Assembly (NCBI RefSeq): GCF_023228785.1 | Contig: NZ_JALOAN010000026.1 | Location: forward strand, 1-30,978 | Reading direction: 5' to 3' | DNA from: Sulfurimonas sp. | GTDB lineage: Bacteria > Campylobacterota > Campylobacteria > Campylobacterales > Sulfurimonadaceae | Length of the DNA: 30,978 nt | In this document: positions 7,858 to 16,149 of the stretch, piece by piece | Layout: every line of letters starts with the position of its first letter | Numbering within the stretch: position 1 is the first letter of the stretch | The notes under the pieces: generated by a model | What the model was told of the DNA's origin: nothing | Databases searched by the model: none | Seen by the model: only the letters and a program-made list of their open reading frames with translations | Made by a program: the position numbers and the translations under genes

Positions 7858-8451
7858 CTAAAGTTTCTCCAGTTCCTCTTTTGCCTCGGCAAAGTCTCCA
7901 TCAAGATCTAGTGCTTTTTTATACATCTCTTTTGCTTCATCAACGTGCTTCATATCTACTAAAAGATTTCCAAAGTTGTAGTAAGTGATAGGATTTGTAC
8001 CATCTAAAGATAGAGACGCTTCAAGATGAAGTTTAGCAGAAGCAAACTCGCCTCTTGCTCTATATGCAGAGGCAATAGAATTATGAATATACTCATTGTT
8101 TTTATCTACTTCTAGAGCTTCTTTGTAGTAGTTTAGTGCTTCTGTAGTATCATCAATAAGCTGAAAAATATATCCTATTTTAAAGAGTATATCTGGGTTG
8201 TTTGACTCTTTTGCATTTGCTTCAATGAGAAGAGCCAACGCTTTTTGATAATCTTTTTGCTCGTAAGCCTCATCTGCTTTTTCTATTAAAGCTTCTGGAT
8301 CAAAAGGAGAGAATGTTTTAGCAGTTTTTTGCTCAACTTGGTTTGTGTTGTTATTTTGTTCTTCTGGATCTTGAAGTGTTTGAACATGTTGAAAGATTTT
8401 AAATGCGAAAAAACCTGAAGCTAGTAGCATTAAAAGTTGTAGTGTTGTCAT
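7858..8451 (-). CDS. Membrane-anchored TPR protein
   Basis: The 197-residue product begins with one hydrophobic segment (about residues 3-18) followed by a Gln/Asn-rich spacer. Three to four tetratricopeptide repeats then cover roughly residues 50-195 (for example DILFKIGYIFQLIDDTTEALNYY-type helices with Ala/Gly/Tyr positions). TPRs form protein-binding superhelices, and the partner is not apparent. AAGGA nine bases upstream supports the ATG. It lies between the M23 peptidase and Nif3 genes, so an envelope scaffolding role is possible but unproven. Confidence 0.85.
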   Translation of the reverse strand: MTTLQLLMLLASGFFAFKIFQHVQTLQDPEEQNNNTNQVEQKTAKTFSPFDPEALIEKADEAYEQKDYQKALALLIEANAKESNNPDILFKIGYIFQLIDDTTEALNYYKEALEVDKNNEYIHNSIASAYRARGEFASAKLHLEASLSLDGTNPITYYNFGNLLVDMKHVDEAKEMYKKALDLDGDFAEAKEELEKL

Positions 8452-8482
8452 TTATATATTTCCTTAATTTTATTTCATAAAT

Positions 8483-9337
8483 TTAAAACAAGTTTTTGTT
8501 TAGCAGTTCTATAAGTTGAAGTGGATCTACTTGCTCGGATGCTACTCTAGCACTAAAGTGAAGATGCGGACCTGTAACTCTTCCGCTCTTTCCTGATAAA
8601 CCAATAAGCTCCCCTTTTTTCACAGCTTGACCTTTTTTAACATCAAACTTGCTCATATGAAAATAGCATGTATAGATCCCCTGCCCATGATCTATAACAA
8701 CGCTTCCTCCTGAGTAAAATCTATCTTTAACTAAGGCGACAACTCCATCATTACTAGCCACAATAGGAGTTCCAACGCTTGCTCTATAGTCAGTTCCACT
8801 ATGATAGCCCTTTAGTGTGTCATTGTAAACTCTAGCCTTTCCAAATTCACTAGTTATCTTGCTTTGCATCGGAGCTATAAACTTAGATGAGATATAACTC
8901 TTTGGAGTTAAAGTGTTATAAACTTTCATAGCCTCAGCGTACTCTTTTTCTGCTCTTCTTTTATCTTTTTGACTTAATGTGACTTTTGATTGTTGTACTT
9001 TTAATGTCTCTTTTTTGTAAATCCCCTCTTTTACTTCTAGAGGTATTGTTTTGCTCATCTCTTTTGCATCTTGCTTATAAAAAAGTTTAATAGTTTTACT
9101 AGATGGTTTTTCATAATAATTGATGGGAATAAGTGCGTAAAACTTTTTTACATCTCGTGGATGTTCATAAACCTTATACTCTTTTTTATCTAAAATGAGT
9201 TTTTCATACAAGATTCCATCTTGCTTTTCAAACTCTAAAAGTGCTGTTTTCCCATTTGTAACGCTTTTTTGTGGCATCTCTATGTTTAGAGAATACAACA
9301 TAGATGCAAAAAGTATAAAGAGCGTTAAGTATCTCAC
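8483..9337 (-). CDS. M23 family metallopeptidase (LytM domain), secreted
   Basis: The 284-residue protein has a signal peptide (residues 1-17, ending SMLYS) and an N-terminal beta-type domain of unclear type. The C-terminal LytM domain has zinc ligands His179, Asp183 (HSGTDYR) and His260 with catalytic His258 (GPHLHF). All catalytic residues are present, so it is probably an active peptidoglycan endopeptidase. In Helicobacter and Campylobacter, M23 enzymes help set cell shape, but assignment to a particular Csd or Pgp protein is not possible from this sequence. The start is GTG (9335-9337) in a GTGA overlap with the smpB stop. Confidence 0.9.
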   Translation of the reverse strand: MRYLTLFILFASMLYSLNIEMPQKSVTNGKTALLEFEKQDGILYEKLILDKKEYKVYEHPRDVKKFYALIPINYYEKPSSKTIKLFYKQDAKEMSKTIPLEVKEGIYKKETLKVQQSKVTLSQKDKRRAEKEYAEAMKVYNTLTPKSYISSKFIAPMQSKITSEFGKARVYNDTLKGYHSGTDYRASVGTPIVASNDGVVALVKDRFYSGGSVVIDHGQGIYTCYFHMSKFDVKKGQAVKKGELIGLSGKSGRVTGPHLHFSARVASEQVDPLQLIELLNKNLF

Positions 9338-9789
9338 TTGAACTCCTTGATGGCTCTTTGGACATCTCTCTTCATATCTTTTTGTTTTAAATCTTCTCTT
9401 TTATCATGAAGCTGTTTACCTTTTGCAATAGCGATTTGTATCTTTACTAAGTTTCTTGCATTAAAGTAGAGTTGCAAAGGGACGATTGTGTAGCCATCTC
9501 TCTCCACAGCTTTTCTCATCTTCAATATCTCTTTTTTATGCAAAAGTAATTTTCTATTGCCTCTCTCTTCATGAGTGTAGTAGTGATGAGTAGTCTCTAA
9601 TCTTCCTATGTGAGCGTTAAAAAGATATGCTTCACCCTTTACAAAACGGATGAAACTATCTTTTAGATTTACTCTTTTTGCACGGATGCCTTTTACTTCA
9701 CTTCCACTTAGAACTAAACCCGCTTCAAATTTCTCTTCTAAAAAGTAATCAAAATAGGCTTTTTTATTTTTTGCTATGGTTTCGCCCAT
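9334..9789 (-). CDS. smpB: SsrA (tmRNA)-binding protein SmpB
   Basis: SmpB partners with tmRNA to rescue stalled ribosomes. The 151-residue protein has the OB-fold motifs KKAYFDYFLEEKFEAGLVL, SGSEVKGIRAKRVNL and QLYFNARNLVKIQIAIAKGK, and a basic C-terminal tail (KREDLKQKDMKRD) that mimics mRNA in the decoding centre. AAAAAGGA lies upstream of the ATG. It sits after ispE and csrA as in Helicobacter. tmRNA itself is not in this window. Confidence 0.97.
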   Translation of the reverse strand: MGETIAKNKKAYFDYFLEEKFEAGLVLSGSEVKGIRAKRVNLKDSFIRFVKGEAYLFNAHIGRLETTHHYYTHEERGNRKLLLHKKEILKMRKAVERDGYTIVPLQLYFNARNLVKIQIAIAKGKQLHDKREDLKQKDMKRDVQRAIKEFK

Positions 9790-9849
9790 GACTATCCTTT
9801 TTTACAAATATATTTTTGATATCTTATCATCTATTATTAAAGCTTTAGA

Positions 9850-10626
9850 TTAGACTTTTTCTTTTACCCTAAAAAAACTACTTCCACTTCCACTAAAATG
9901 AAATCCTGTTCTATAGTGCTCTTTTAACTCTTTGTACTCATGTATCGCTGGTTTAAAAAGGTCATTTGCTTCACCTATATTCATTCTTTGTAAGACTTCT
10001 TTCGAACTTTGATTTTTTAACTCATAAATCTCAAATCCATCTAGAGGAGAGTAAAAATTTTCTCTATAGCTTTTGTAAACTTTTTGTGTGCTGATCTCTA
10101 TTTTAGGAGTATAGATCTCAAACTCTAAAATATCTTCTTTAAACTCTTCTACAATTTCGCCAACACCACTAACATTGGCACTATCATATCCATAAACAAA
10201 AAAGGCGACATCAGCACCAACCTTAGCACCAATTTTTGCTAGTTCATTGTTGCTAAGACCAAGGTGCAGTACTTCATTACACATCTTAAGATAAGTTGCC
10301 GCGTCACTACTTCCACCACCAAGTCCTGCAAATGCTGGGATATTTTTATCAACTTTTATGGCATAAGTTCGCATCAATTTTTCTAGTGATTCTGATGAAA
10401 TTGCGTTTATAAGAGCTTTGTAGGCTTTATATATAGTGTTTTGCTCTATAGAACAAGAGAAGTCACCTATAATTTCAAAACCATCTTTAGTTTTAGGAGC
10501 AAAAGAGAGTTCATCATAAAGAGCATCAACTCGCATAAAACGGGAGATTATCTCATGGTAGCTCTCTCTTTTTCCTGTTATTTTTAAAAAGATATTTACC
10601 TTAGCATATGCTCTATAGATCTTCAT
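9850..10626 (-). CDS. ispE: 4-diphosphocytidyl-2-C-methyl-D-erythritol kinase
   Basis: IspE phosphorylates CDP-methylerythritol in the non-mevalonate isoprenoid pathway. The 258-residue GHMP kinase has Lys9 in AYAKVN and the ATP loop PAFAGLGGGSSDAA (residues 97-110). The catalytic Asp139 lies in KVGADVAFF, and FSGSGSSFF is near the C-terminus. It is somewhat shorter than the E. coli enzyme (about 283). It follows csrA by 4 nt and precedes smpB by 60 nt. Confidence 0.95.
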   Translation of the reverse strand: MKIYRAYAKVNIFLKITGKRESYHEIISRFMRVDALYDELSFAPKTKDGFEIIGDFSCSIEQNTIYKAYKALINAISSESLEKLMRTYAIKVDKNIPAFAGLGGGSSDAATYLKMCNEVLHLGLSNNELAKIGAKVGADVAFFVYGYDSANVSGVGEIVEEFKEDILEFEIYTPKIEISTQKVYKSYRENFYSPLDGFEIYELKNQSSKEVLQRMNIGEANDLFKPAIHEYKELKEHYRTGFHFSGSGSSFFRVKEKV

Positions 10627-10630
10627 CTTT

Positions 10631-10861
10631 TTACTTTTTTAAAATCTTACTAAGGGTATTTAGGTCAGTTACATTTTGCTCTTTTGAAGCTGCTATATTT
10701 GAATCTTTTATATCTTCTATAAGTTCATTTCTAATGATATCTACATCTCGTGGAGCGTCGATGCCAAGCTTCACAACACCCTTTTCTATTGATATAACTT
10801 TTATACTTATATTGTCCCCGATTATGATTGACTCGTCGAGCTTTCTAGCTAATACTAACAT
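10631..10861 (-). CDS. csrA: Translational regulator CsrA
   Basis: CsrA binds GGA motifs in mRNA leaders and in Campylobacterota represses flagellin synthesis, usually antagonised by FliW (not in this window). The 76-residue protein starts MLVLARKLDESIIIGD and retains the RNA-binding N-terminal strand (Leu4, Arg6) and GIDAPRDVDIIRNEL with the conserved Arg. The C-terminal extension past residue 55 is typical of this phylum, where it contacts FliW. Its start lies inside the end of truB (7-nt overlap), so its synthesis is coupled to housekeeping genes. Confidence 0.97.
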   Translation of the reverse strand: MLVLARKLDESIIIGDNISIKVISIEKGVVKLGIDAPRDVDIIRNELIEDIKDSNIAASKEQNVTDLNTLSKILKK

Positions 10862-11679
10862 GTGTATATCCTGCCTAATTCATATTTGACACTTTTGTCT
10901 ATTACATTTATAACAGATATATTATCGCCATTATCAAGCCAATAGTATCCATCTTCTTGCATCTTTAGATCCTCTAAAGCAAGAACTCTTCCATATTTGA
11001 GATTATCACTATCACCTAAGTAGAAATTTTGAGGAATGTTAAGAGATTTTTTAATATCTAGAGCTTTTTCATCTTCATAAATAAACTGCCCTTCATTTAA
11101 CCTCTCTAAAGCGCTAAGACTTCCATTTGACACGCCTAAGCTCTGAGCTATTATGCGTCCAAGTGAGCGAATATAAGTTCCTTCTGAAACCGTAGCTTCA
11201 AAAGTCACAAATGGATGACAATAGCTTATTAGCTTTGTCTCATAAATAGTAGAGTTGATCTTGTTTAAACTAAATTCTCTACCAGATCTAGCTAGATCAT
11301 AAGCTCTCTGCCCATTTATGCGTTTTGCACTAAAAATAGGTGGTTCATACTCTAGATCTCCCTTTAATGACTCTACAACTTCTCGAACTCTTATCTCTGA
11401 TAACTCATCCAAAATCTCAACATTATCAATCATCTCAGTATCTAAAGAGTCAGATCTAGCACCTAGCCAAAGTGTGGCACGGTATTTTTTGGGAGTTTTG
11501 TTTAAAAAACGAAAGAGCTTTGTGTGCGAGCCAAAACCAACAAGCAAAACACCTTTTGCAAAAGGGTCAAGCGTTCCTGAAAAACCTGCTTTTTTGTTAT
11601 TGTACTTTCGTTTTAGTTTAGTTAGAAAAAAATTAGAGCTAGTCCCTGCAGGTTTGTAAGCTACAAAGAGTCTATTCAT
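10855..11679 (-). CDS. truB: tRNA pseudouridine(55) synthase TruB
   Basis: TruB makes the conserved pseudouridine 55 in the T-loop of tRNAs. The 274-residue protein has VAYKPAGTSSN, then GFSGTLDPFAKGVLLVGFG with the catalytic Asp in the family GTLDP motif, KKYRATLWLGARSDSLD, and SEGTYIRSLG. It overlaps the uvrD stop by ATGA and csrA by 7 nt. Confidence 0.96.
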   Translation of the reverse strand: MNRLFVAYKPAGTSSNFFLTKLKRKYNNKKAGFSGTLDPFAKGVLLVGFGSHTKLFRFLNKTPKKYRATLWLGARSDSLDTEMIDNVEILDELSEIRVREVVESLKGDLEYEPPIFSAKRINGQRAYDLARSGREFSLNKINSTIYETKLISYCHPFVTFEATVSEGTYIRSLGRIIAQSLGVSNGSLSALERLNEGQFIYEDEKALDIKKSLNIPQNFYLGDSDNLKYGRVLALEDLKMQEDGYYWLDNGDNISVINVIDKSVKYELGRIYTC

Positions 11680-13724
11680 AGTCTCTCTACAAAAGATGCA
11701 AGAATATCTCTTGAAGTGCCTGCAAAGTTAATGTTTAGTTTAAACTCTCTTCCACTCTTTGCCACACCTGTAACTCTACCTGTTCCAAAGATTTTATGAC
11801 GAACGAGATCTCCCTTTTTAAAGGCTGTATTTTTCTCTAACTTTAGTGAACCCTCACAAAGTCCAGACTCATTGAAAAATCTACTCTTCTCTAAGTCACT
11901 TCTTCTTCCCTTGTAAAATCTGCTTAGTGCGTGAGAGAGCGTAAGAGTCTCTTTTGCTCTTGTAAAAGAGACATAACCGAGTCGTCTCTCTTCTTCTAAG
12001 TCGCTTCCATCACCAACAAGAGGCAAAAATCCCTCTTCAAGTCCTATAATAAAGATATGGTCAAATTCTAGCCCTTTTGAAGCGTGAATACTCATCATAT
12101 AGATGCTCTCACCCTCCACTTGATCTTGCTCGCTTTGAAGTGTTAGCTCATTTAAGAACTCATCTAAACCTGACTCTGGGGATTTTTTAACAAAGTCACG
12201 AAAGAGTCCATAAAATTCATCCATATTCAGAACTCTCTCAGCCTCATCAACCATGCCAGCATAGATGTTTTTGAGCTTAAATGTCTCTTCTAAAACATCT
12301 ATAAACTCATAAGTTGACTCTGTTGCAACTCTAGAGACTTCTTCAAGGTTTTTTATAAAATCTTTTAGAGTCTTTGCATTTTTCTTTTTTACAAGTGCCT
12401 CAAGCTCAGCTAGTGATGCAGTTTTGATATACTCATAGATAGAAGAAGATGCAGAGTGAGCTGCTAGCTCTATCTTTTCTATACTAGCTTTTCCTAAGCC
12501 TCGCTTTGGTTTGTTTGCAACTCTTTTAAAAGAGAAATCATCATGAAAATTTGTAATGATTCGTATGTAGCTTATAAGATCCTTTATCTCTGCTCTGTCA
12601 TAAAATCTTAAACCACCAACTAATTTGTAAGCTATTCTTGAACGGTTAAGCCCTTCTTCTATGGAACGGCTTAAAACATTGACACGGTAAAGTATCGCTA
12701 TATCATTTGGCTTAACACCTGAGTCTAGAAGTTTTTTTATATTTGCAGCTATTTTTCTCGCTTCTTCATTTTCATCATAAGAGTTTAAAATGGTGACATC
12801 CTCGCCACCACCTCTTGTTGGGATGAGTTTTTTGCCAAGTCTTGAGCGATTATGTTCTATAAGAGCATTTGCAACTTTTAAGATTGGCTCTTTTGAGCGG
12901 TAGTTATTTTCAAGTTTAAAGATAGATGTACCAGCAAAATCTTCATGAAACTCCATGATATTTCGTATATGCGCACCACGCCAACCATAAATACTTTGGT
13001 CATCATCTCCAACAACACAGATATTGTTATGAGAAGTACAAAGTTTTTGCAACAACTTTAATTGCAACTCATTTGTATCTTGATACTCATCTATCATGAT
13101 GTAGTTGTATTTTTTTGAAGTTGCCTCTGCAAGTTCTGGGTTTTCATCTAAGAGTCTATATGTAAGGGCTATTAAGTCATCAAAGTCAACTAAATTATTT
13201 TCTCTTAGGTAAGTTTCATACTCTTCATAAATCTTCGCAATCTGCTGATAGTTAAAAAATTCGGCTTGTTTATAAGCATCGTCTGGAGTAAGAAGTGAGT
13301 TTTTATATCTTGAGATCTCACTTGCTATTAGTGGAGTTGGTATTTCTGAGTTTATTTTTTTTATAATTCTTTTTTTGTCATCTGTGTCTATTACTACAAA
13401 GTTGTTTTGCCTGTTTAAAAGGTGAATATGAAACTTTAAAAAGAGCAGTCCAAACTTATGAAAGGTACAAAGTAGAGGTGGATAAGATGCATCACCTATC
13501 ATACTCAACGCTCTCTCTCTCATCTCTTTTGCAGCTTTGTTTGTAAAGGTAAGAGTTAGAGTGTTTGATGCTGGGATGCCTAAAACCTGTATAAGATAAG
13601 CAAGACGAGAAACTATAGTTGTAGTTTTCCCACTTCCAGCCCCTGCCAAAATAAGCACGGGACCTTCTGATTGTTTTACTGCTTGACTTTGTGATTCGTT
13701 AAGTTTTTCAAATATTTTTTGCAT
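11676..13724 (-). CDS. uvrD: UvrD/PcrA-type superfamily 1 DNA helicase
   Basis: A 3'-5' DNA helicase acting in nucleotide excision and mismatch repair and replication-fork maintenance. The 682-residue protein has Walker A GAGSGKT (residues 28-34), DEYQDTNELQ (Walker B), VGDDDQSIYGWRGA, the NYRS motif, MSIHASKGLEFDHIF and the VSFTRAKETL motif VI. A C-terminal Tudor-like segment (about 635-682, starting FKKGDLVRHKIFG) resembles the RNA-polymerase-interacting end of PcrA/UvrD. It is the first gene of the long minus-strand unit. Its -10 box lies in a palindrome between it and the divergent LysR gene. The SD is weak. Confidence 0.95.
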   Translation of the reverse strand: MQKIFEKLNESQSQAVKQSEGPVLILAGAGSGKTTTIVSRLAYLIQVLGIPASNTLTLTFTNKAAKEMRERALSMIGDASYPPLLCTFHKFGLLFLKFHIHLLNRQNNFVVIDTDDKKRIIKKINSEIPTPLIASEISRYKNSLLTPDDAYKQAEFFNYQQIAKIYEEYETYLRENNLVDFDDLIALTYRLLDENPELAEATSKKYNYIMIDEYQDTNELQLKLLQKLCTSHNNICVVGDDDQSIYGWRGAHIRNIMEFHEDFAGTSIFKLENNYRSKEPILKVANALIEHNRSRLGKKLIPTRGGGEDVTILNSYDENEEARKIAANIKKLLDSGVKPNDIAILYRVNVLSRSIEEGLNRSRIAYKLVGGLRFYDRAEIKDLISYIRIITNFHDDFSFKRVANKPKRGLGKASIEKIELAAHSASSSIYEYIKTASLAELEALVKKKNAKTLKDFIKNLEEVSRVATESTYEFIDVLEETFKLKNIYAGMVDEAERVLNMDEFYGLFRDFVKKSPESGLDEFLNELTLQSEQDQVEGESIYMMSIHASKGLEFDHIFIIGLEEGFLPLVGDGSDLEEERRLGYVSFTRAKETLTLSHALSRFYKGRRSDLEKSRFFNESGLCEGSLKLEKNTAFKKGDLVRHKIFGTGRVTGVAKSGREFKLNINFAGTSRDILASFVERL

Positions 13725-13749
13725 GTAATTTTGCTCTAGTTTATTGTTA

Positions 13750-13771
13750 ATTTAGTTTATTATAACTAAAT
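13750..13771. promoter_or_regulatory. Palindrome centred on the uvrD-operon -10 box
   Basis: ATTTAGTT and AACTAAAT form a perfect 8-bp inverted repeat with a 6-nt spacer. The minus-strand TATAAT at 13759-13764 lies across the spacer, about 35 nt upstream of the uvrD ATG. A protein bound here would block that promoter. The neighbouring divergent LysR regulator is a natural candidate, but the half-site spacing is not diagnostic. Confidence 0.5.
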
Positions 13772-13803
13772 ACTTATAAATTATACAAAACTATTGCAAT
13801 AAT

Positions 13804-13822
13804 TATAATATTGAGTTATAAT
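13804..13822 (+). promoter_or_regulatory. -10 boxes for the LysR gene
   Basis: Two TATAAT hexamers lie at 13804-13809 and 13817-13822, in very AT-rich DNA upstream of the regulator gene. AGGA at 13844-13847 serves as the ribosome binding site. Either could be used; the downstream one gives a leader of about 25 nt. Confidence 0.5.
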
Positions 13823-13854
13823 TTTAACTATTCATTAAACTTATAGGAATTATT

Positions 13855-14757
13855 ATGTTAAAAGATTTTGCCAAACTACAGACTTTTTTAATGGTCATAA
13901 AAGAGAAGAGTTTCTCTAAGGCATCTGCTAAATTAGGTATATCTCAACCTGCAGTTACTCAACAGATAAAGTTCATAGAAGATTATCTTGATACTAAGAT
14001 TGTTGAGCGAAAAAAGAACGGGATCCTACTCACTAAAGAAGGTGAGGATCTATATAGAATTGCTACAAAACTTGACAAAGCTATTGTAAGTGGTGAAAAA
14101 GAACTTCTAAAGATCATAAATAAAGAGTTCACTTTTATCATGGGTAGCTCAAACGCAATTGGAAACTATGTTCTTCCAAATTATTTAGGTGAGATCAAAA
14201 AAAGAATAGGCAATGAAGTCTATATGCATGTAGATCTCTCTTCAAACATTATAGATCAACTAGAAGAGAAAAAGATAGATCTAGCTCTTATAGAATCACC
14301 TGTTTTTAGAGATGGTATCATATATAGAGAATGGGTTCAAGATGAACTTGTGCTTTTTTCAAACCAACCTATAAAAAAACAATTATCCGCTGAAGAGCTT
14401 TTTGATTTTGATTGGATTTGTAGAAATGAAGATTCACATACTAGAAAACTTACATCTGAAGTTTTTGAAGAGATGGGTGTTCAGTGTGCAAACTTTAATG
14501 TTTTAGCAGTTCTTGCATCTCCTACTTCTATAAAAGAGTCCATCCTAAATGCAGACAAAAATGCACCAAGACCTCTTGTTTCTATCATGTCTCGCCATGT
14601 TATACAGTCAGAACTAGAATCAGGAAGACTCTTTGAAGCTAGACTGAAAAACTACAAGATAGAGAGAAAATTCTTCATCGCTTACCTAAAAGAGAGAAAA
14701 CACGATGCTTTTGTAGATAATGTTGTAAATTACCTACTCTCTCTCAACAAAATATAA
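13855..14757 (+). CDS. LysR-family transcriptional regulator
   Basis: A 300-residue regulator of standard length. Residues 1-62 form the winged helix-turn-helix with the LysR pattern FLMVIKEKSFSKASAKLGIS, QPAVTQQIKFIE and LLTKEGEDLY. Residues 90-300 are a periplasmic-binding-protein-like effector domain (IMGSSNAIGNYVLPNYL, DLALIESPVF). The effector and target genes are unknown. It is divergent from uvrD, with a palindrome between, so autoregulation or control of the uvrD unit is possible. Its stop codon directly abuts the stop codon of the convergent SspB-like gene, with no base between. Confidence 0.93.
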   Translation: MLKDFAKLQTFLMVIKEKSFSKASAKLGISQPAVTQQIKFIEDYLDTKIVERKKNGILLTKEGEDLYRIATKLDKAIVSGEKELLKIINKEFTFIMGSSNAIGNYVLPNYLGEIKKRIGNEVYMHVDLSSNIIDQLEEKKIDLALIESPVFRDGIIYREWVQDELVLFSNQPIKKQLSAEELFDFDWICRNEDSHTRKLTSEVFEEMGVQCANFNVLAVLASPTSIKESILNADKNAPRPLVSIMSRHVIQSELESGRLFEARLKNYKIERKFFIAYLKERKHDAFVDNVVNYLLSLNKI

Positions 14758-15222
14758 TTACTTCTTATCTTTCATAAACCTAGAATTTTCTGGGTTTGAA
14801 AGAAAAGATGCCATCGAATCTTCAACCCCTTTTTTATCCACTACTTTTTTAGGTTTTTGCTCTATTTTTTGATTTGATAGATTTATCATCACTGGAGTCT
14901 CATCAACTATGATTTGCATAACGGAATAAAGTGGTACGCTTACGATACTCCCAAAATTCTCAGCTCCAAAACCAGCTTCAAATGTTAAGTAGTCATCTTT
15001 TATATGTGCCGTCTCAAAAGTATATCCTGCTAAAAAAAAGAGTGTAAGTGGACGAAATTCAGAGACGATATCTTTTGGCAGAGCTGGAGAAAACTCAACA
15101 TCTTCTATCTTACAAAGTATTCCAAAATTTTGTTCTTCTTTAAAGAAGTGAATAATAACTTCTTGTGTGTGTTTTTGCATCAGTTGTGCAAATTCTTTGT
15201 TGTTTGTGAGGCTCTCTAACAA
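14758..15222 (-). CDS. SspB-like protein (possible ClpXP adaptor)
   Basis: Not recognised with certainty. The 154-residue protein has a core, LPKDIVSEFRPLTLFFLAGYT, followed by YLTFEAGFGAENFGS and IVSVPLYSVMQIIVDE. This resembles the SspB fold region where E. coli has F-ARFGG---VPLAAVLAIYARE. A charged disordered tail (about residues 117-154) follows, as in SspB, but it ends FMKDKK and lacks the hydrophobic ClpX-docking end of the E. coli protein. If the match is right, it would deliver ssrA-tagged proteins to ClpXP, fitting with smpB nearby. It overlaps pabC by 7 nt and is probably co-transcribed with it. Confidence 0.5.
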   Translation of the reverse strand: MLESLTNNKEFAQLMQKHTQEVIIHFFKEEQNFGILCKIEDVEFSPALPKDIVSEFRPLTLFFLAGYTFETAHIKDDYLTFEAGFGAENFGSIVSVPLYSVMQIIVDETPVMINLSNQKIEQKPKKVVDKKGVEDSMASFLSNPENSRFMKDKK

Positions 15223-15806
15223 ATAGTATCCTTTAAATTTTCTAATGTGATTATATCAAAATCTATCATCGCATTCATAAGTGCTAAACCTGAATACTCT
15301 GCAAGATCTTTAATTTTTATATCTTTTAATATCAGTTTTTTCTCATCAACTAGTCTTGCTCTTGTAGTTCCACAAAGTAGAGGTTTTTTTGGACTATACC
15401 AAAGCCCATCTTTATAAAAAGCAACATTTGCAATAGTTGTGTCGGTTATAAAAGAATTTTTTACTATGAGGACATCATCACATAAACCTCTTTTAGCAAA
15501 AAGTTTATCAAGATGTTCTCTTGAGGTTGACTTATACTTATATGAGATCTCATCATCAAAAACTACTTTTAAGCTTTTTATATCTCTCTTTTTATACTCA
15601 AAAAACTCTACACTCAGATCTTTAGCATCATAAATTATTTTGCATCTATATAGTCCATATTTTGGAGGGTCTATATACATTTTAAACTTTTTAAACTTTT
15701 TTACATCAAGTGAAGCTAAAACACTTTCATATCTTTTTTGATGATATTTTAAATTTAAAGGTTCTCCATCAACAACTCGAATAGTCTCAAAAAAAGTTTT
15801 CTTCAT
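15216..15806 (-). CDS. pabC: Class IV aminotransferase-fold lyase, PabC-like
   Basis: The 196-residue protein has the fold-type IV PLP enzyme pattern. It starts with FFETIRVVDGEPLNLKYHQKR, has a lysine in the YKYKSTSREHLDKLF segment as probable PLP ligand, and carries FITDTTIANVAFY and LLCGTTRARLVD. These fit aminodeoxychorismate lyase (p-aminobenzoate, folate synthesis). It is short for the class (usually about 260-290), and the C-terminal region is condensed. Other class IV lyases or transaminases remain possible. A TATAAT at 15856-15861 lies about 50 bases upstream of the ATG. Confidence 0.75.
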   Translation of the reverse strand: MKKTFFETIRVVDGEPLNLKYHQKRYESVLASLDVKKFKKFKMYIDPPKYGLYRCKIIYDAKDLSVEFFEYKKRDIKSLKVVFDDEISYKYKSTSREHLDKLFAKRGLCDDVLIVKNSFITDTTIANVAFYKDGLWYSPKKPLLCGTTRARLVDEKKLILKDIKIKDLAEYSGLALMNAMIDFDIITLENLKDTIC

Positions 15807-15849
15807 ATTTTCACTTAAAGGTAATTTTGTGGCTTATTAACTTAAAAAC

Positions 15850-15861
15850 TATAAAATTATA
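15850..15861. promoter_or_regulatory. Overlapping divergent -10 boxes (pabC and small gene)
   Basis: TATAAA on the plus strand (15850-15855) and TATAAT on the minus strand (15856-15861) are adjacent. They would fire in opposite directions, one into the 85-residue gene and one into pabC. Polymerase at one should exclude the other. Confidence 0.4.
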
Positions 15862-15882
15862 TCAAAATTAAAAAGGCAAGAG

Positions 15883-16140
15883 ATGGCTGAGTACTTTAGT
15901 GATGGCAAAAAATTAATAGATGTTGAATATGACGATATACCAACTATCCACGACAGCATTGACGGTATGAGAGTTCTCTCAACCGATAAAAGAGCAGAAG
16001 ATGAAAATGCTATGTTTTTACTAGAACCAAACGGAAATATCTCTTGTTTTGTTTTTGACGAGATCTTTATAATAGGAAGAGTAAGCGGTTTTGAAAATCT
16101 CGTAGATGCCATACAAGCATGGAATAACCACGAGATTTAA
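15883..16140 (+). CDS. Small conserved-looking protein of unknown function
   Basis: I do not recognise this 85-residue acidic protein (starts MAEYFSDGKKLIDVEYDDIP). It has no signal peptide or membrane segment and no cysteine pair. The second half (FLLEPNGNISCFVFDEIFIIG) looks like alternating beta strands. Coding is supported by AAGGCAAGAG ahead of the ATG, a -10-like TATAAA 33 bases upstream, and tight packing between divergent pabC and convergent trpS (9-nt gap). A competing minus-strand frame here lacks such signals. Confidence 0.75.
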   Translation: MAEYFSDGKKLIDVEYDDIPTIHDSIDGMRVLSTDKRAEDENAMFLLEPNGNISCFVFDEIFIIGRVSGFENLVDAIQAWNNHEI

Positions 16141-16149
16141 AAAATTCAC

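Noticed and set aside
15849..16112. 87-residue minus-strand reading frame
   Set aside because: Shadow of the small plus-strand gene, which has the better ribosome binding site and promoter.
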